A DNA stretch of 47,714 nt from an uncultured Lachnospiraceae bacterium (GTDB lineage Bacteria > Bacillota > Clostridia > Lachnospirales > Lachnospiraceae). Location: positions 1 through 47,714 of the forward strand of contig CANQME010000007.1 of NCBI GenBank assembly GCA_947624815.1, written 5' to 3'. The first letter of the stretch is position 1. Each line of letters opens with the position of its first letter. Shown here piece by piece: positions 47,502 to 47,714 of this stretch. The notes under the pieces were generated by a model. That model ran no database searches. It saw nothing but the letters and a program-made list of their open reading frames with translations, and had not been told where the DNA came from. The translations under genes and the position numbers were made by a program.

Positions 47502-47714
47502 AATCATTTCCTCCTGAAAATTACTGCCTGATTCATTCACATTCATCCAGCTGAAATATCATTTTGCAAAATAAATTGTCTGTAGTATATCTCCATTTTT
47601 CTGATTTGTCAACGGAGCGGGGTAAAAAACGTTGCATTATATAAGCCAAATATGATAATGTCCTAGTATACCGCAAATGAAAATGTCCCAAGTTGGATAT
47701 CTATTGTGGTAAAA

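Overview
The window looks like a chromosomal segment from a spore-forming Clostridia/Lachnospiraceae-type genome, with high-GC coding DNA and most genes on the minus strand. From left to right it holds: the 5' end of xpt; ilvE; a roughly 800-bp convergent intergenic region with two inverted copies of an elaborate structured element; a 5-oxoprolinase-type operon (NRAMP-like transporter, pxpB, pxpC, accB, accC, pxpA); a housekeeping block (recU, RluA-type and RsuA-type pseudouridine synthases, SDR, HAD, RsmF-like methyltransferase, M23 peptidase, ylbJ-like, coaD, rsmD); a rhamnoside/glucoside utilisation locus (bicupin, MBL hydrolase, two GH78-like proteins, type-B esterase, domain-swapped GH3, Lpl-type ABC transporter, YesN/YesM-type regulators, AraC regulator, SGNH hydrolase); a solitary Panacea-domain protein; an alpha/beta SASP; recG; HAD; a second RsmF-like methyltransferase; a HerA-like ATPase; and a histone-H1-like DUF6465-type protein. 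The most unusual signal is at 1533-1790 and 1961-2200. These are two copies in opposite orientation of a ~240-260 nt element with the same multi-helix architecture. Internal loops and one apical hairpin are nearly identical, while the long helices differ in sequence but keep their pairing. This is the pattern expected of a structured RNA, or of a folded mobile DNA element, and I cannot assign it to a family from memory. All product names come from reading the translations; no database searches were run.
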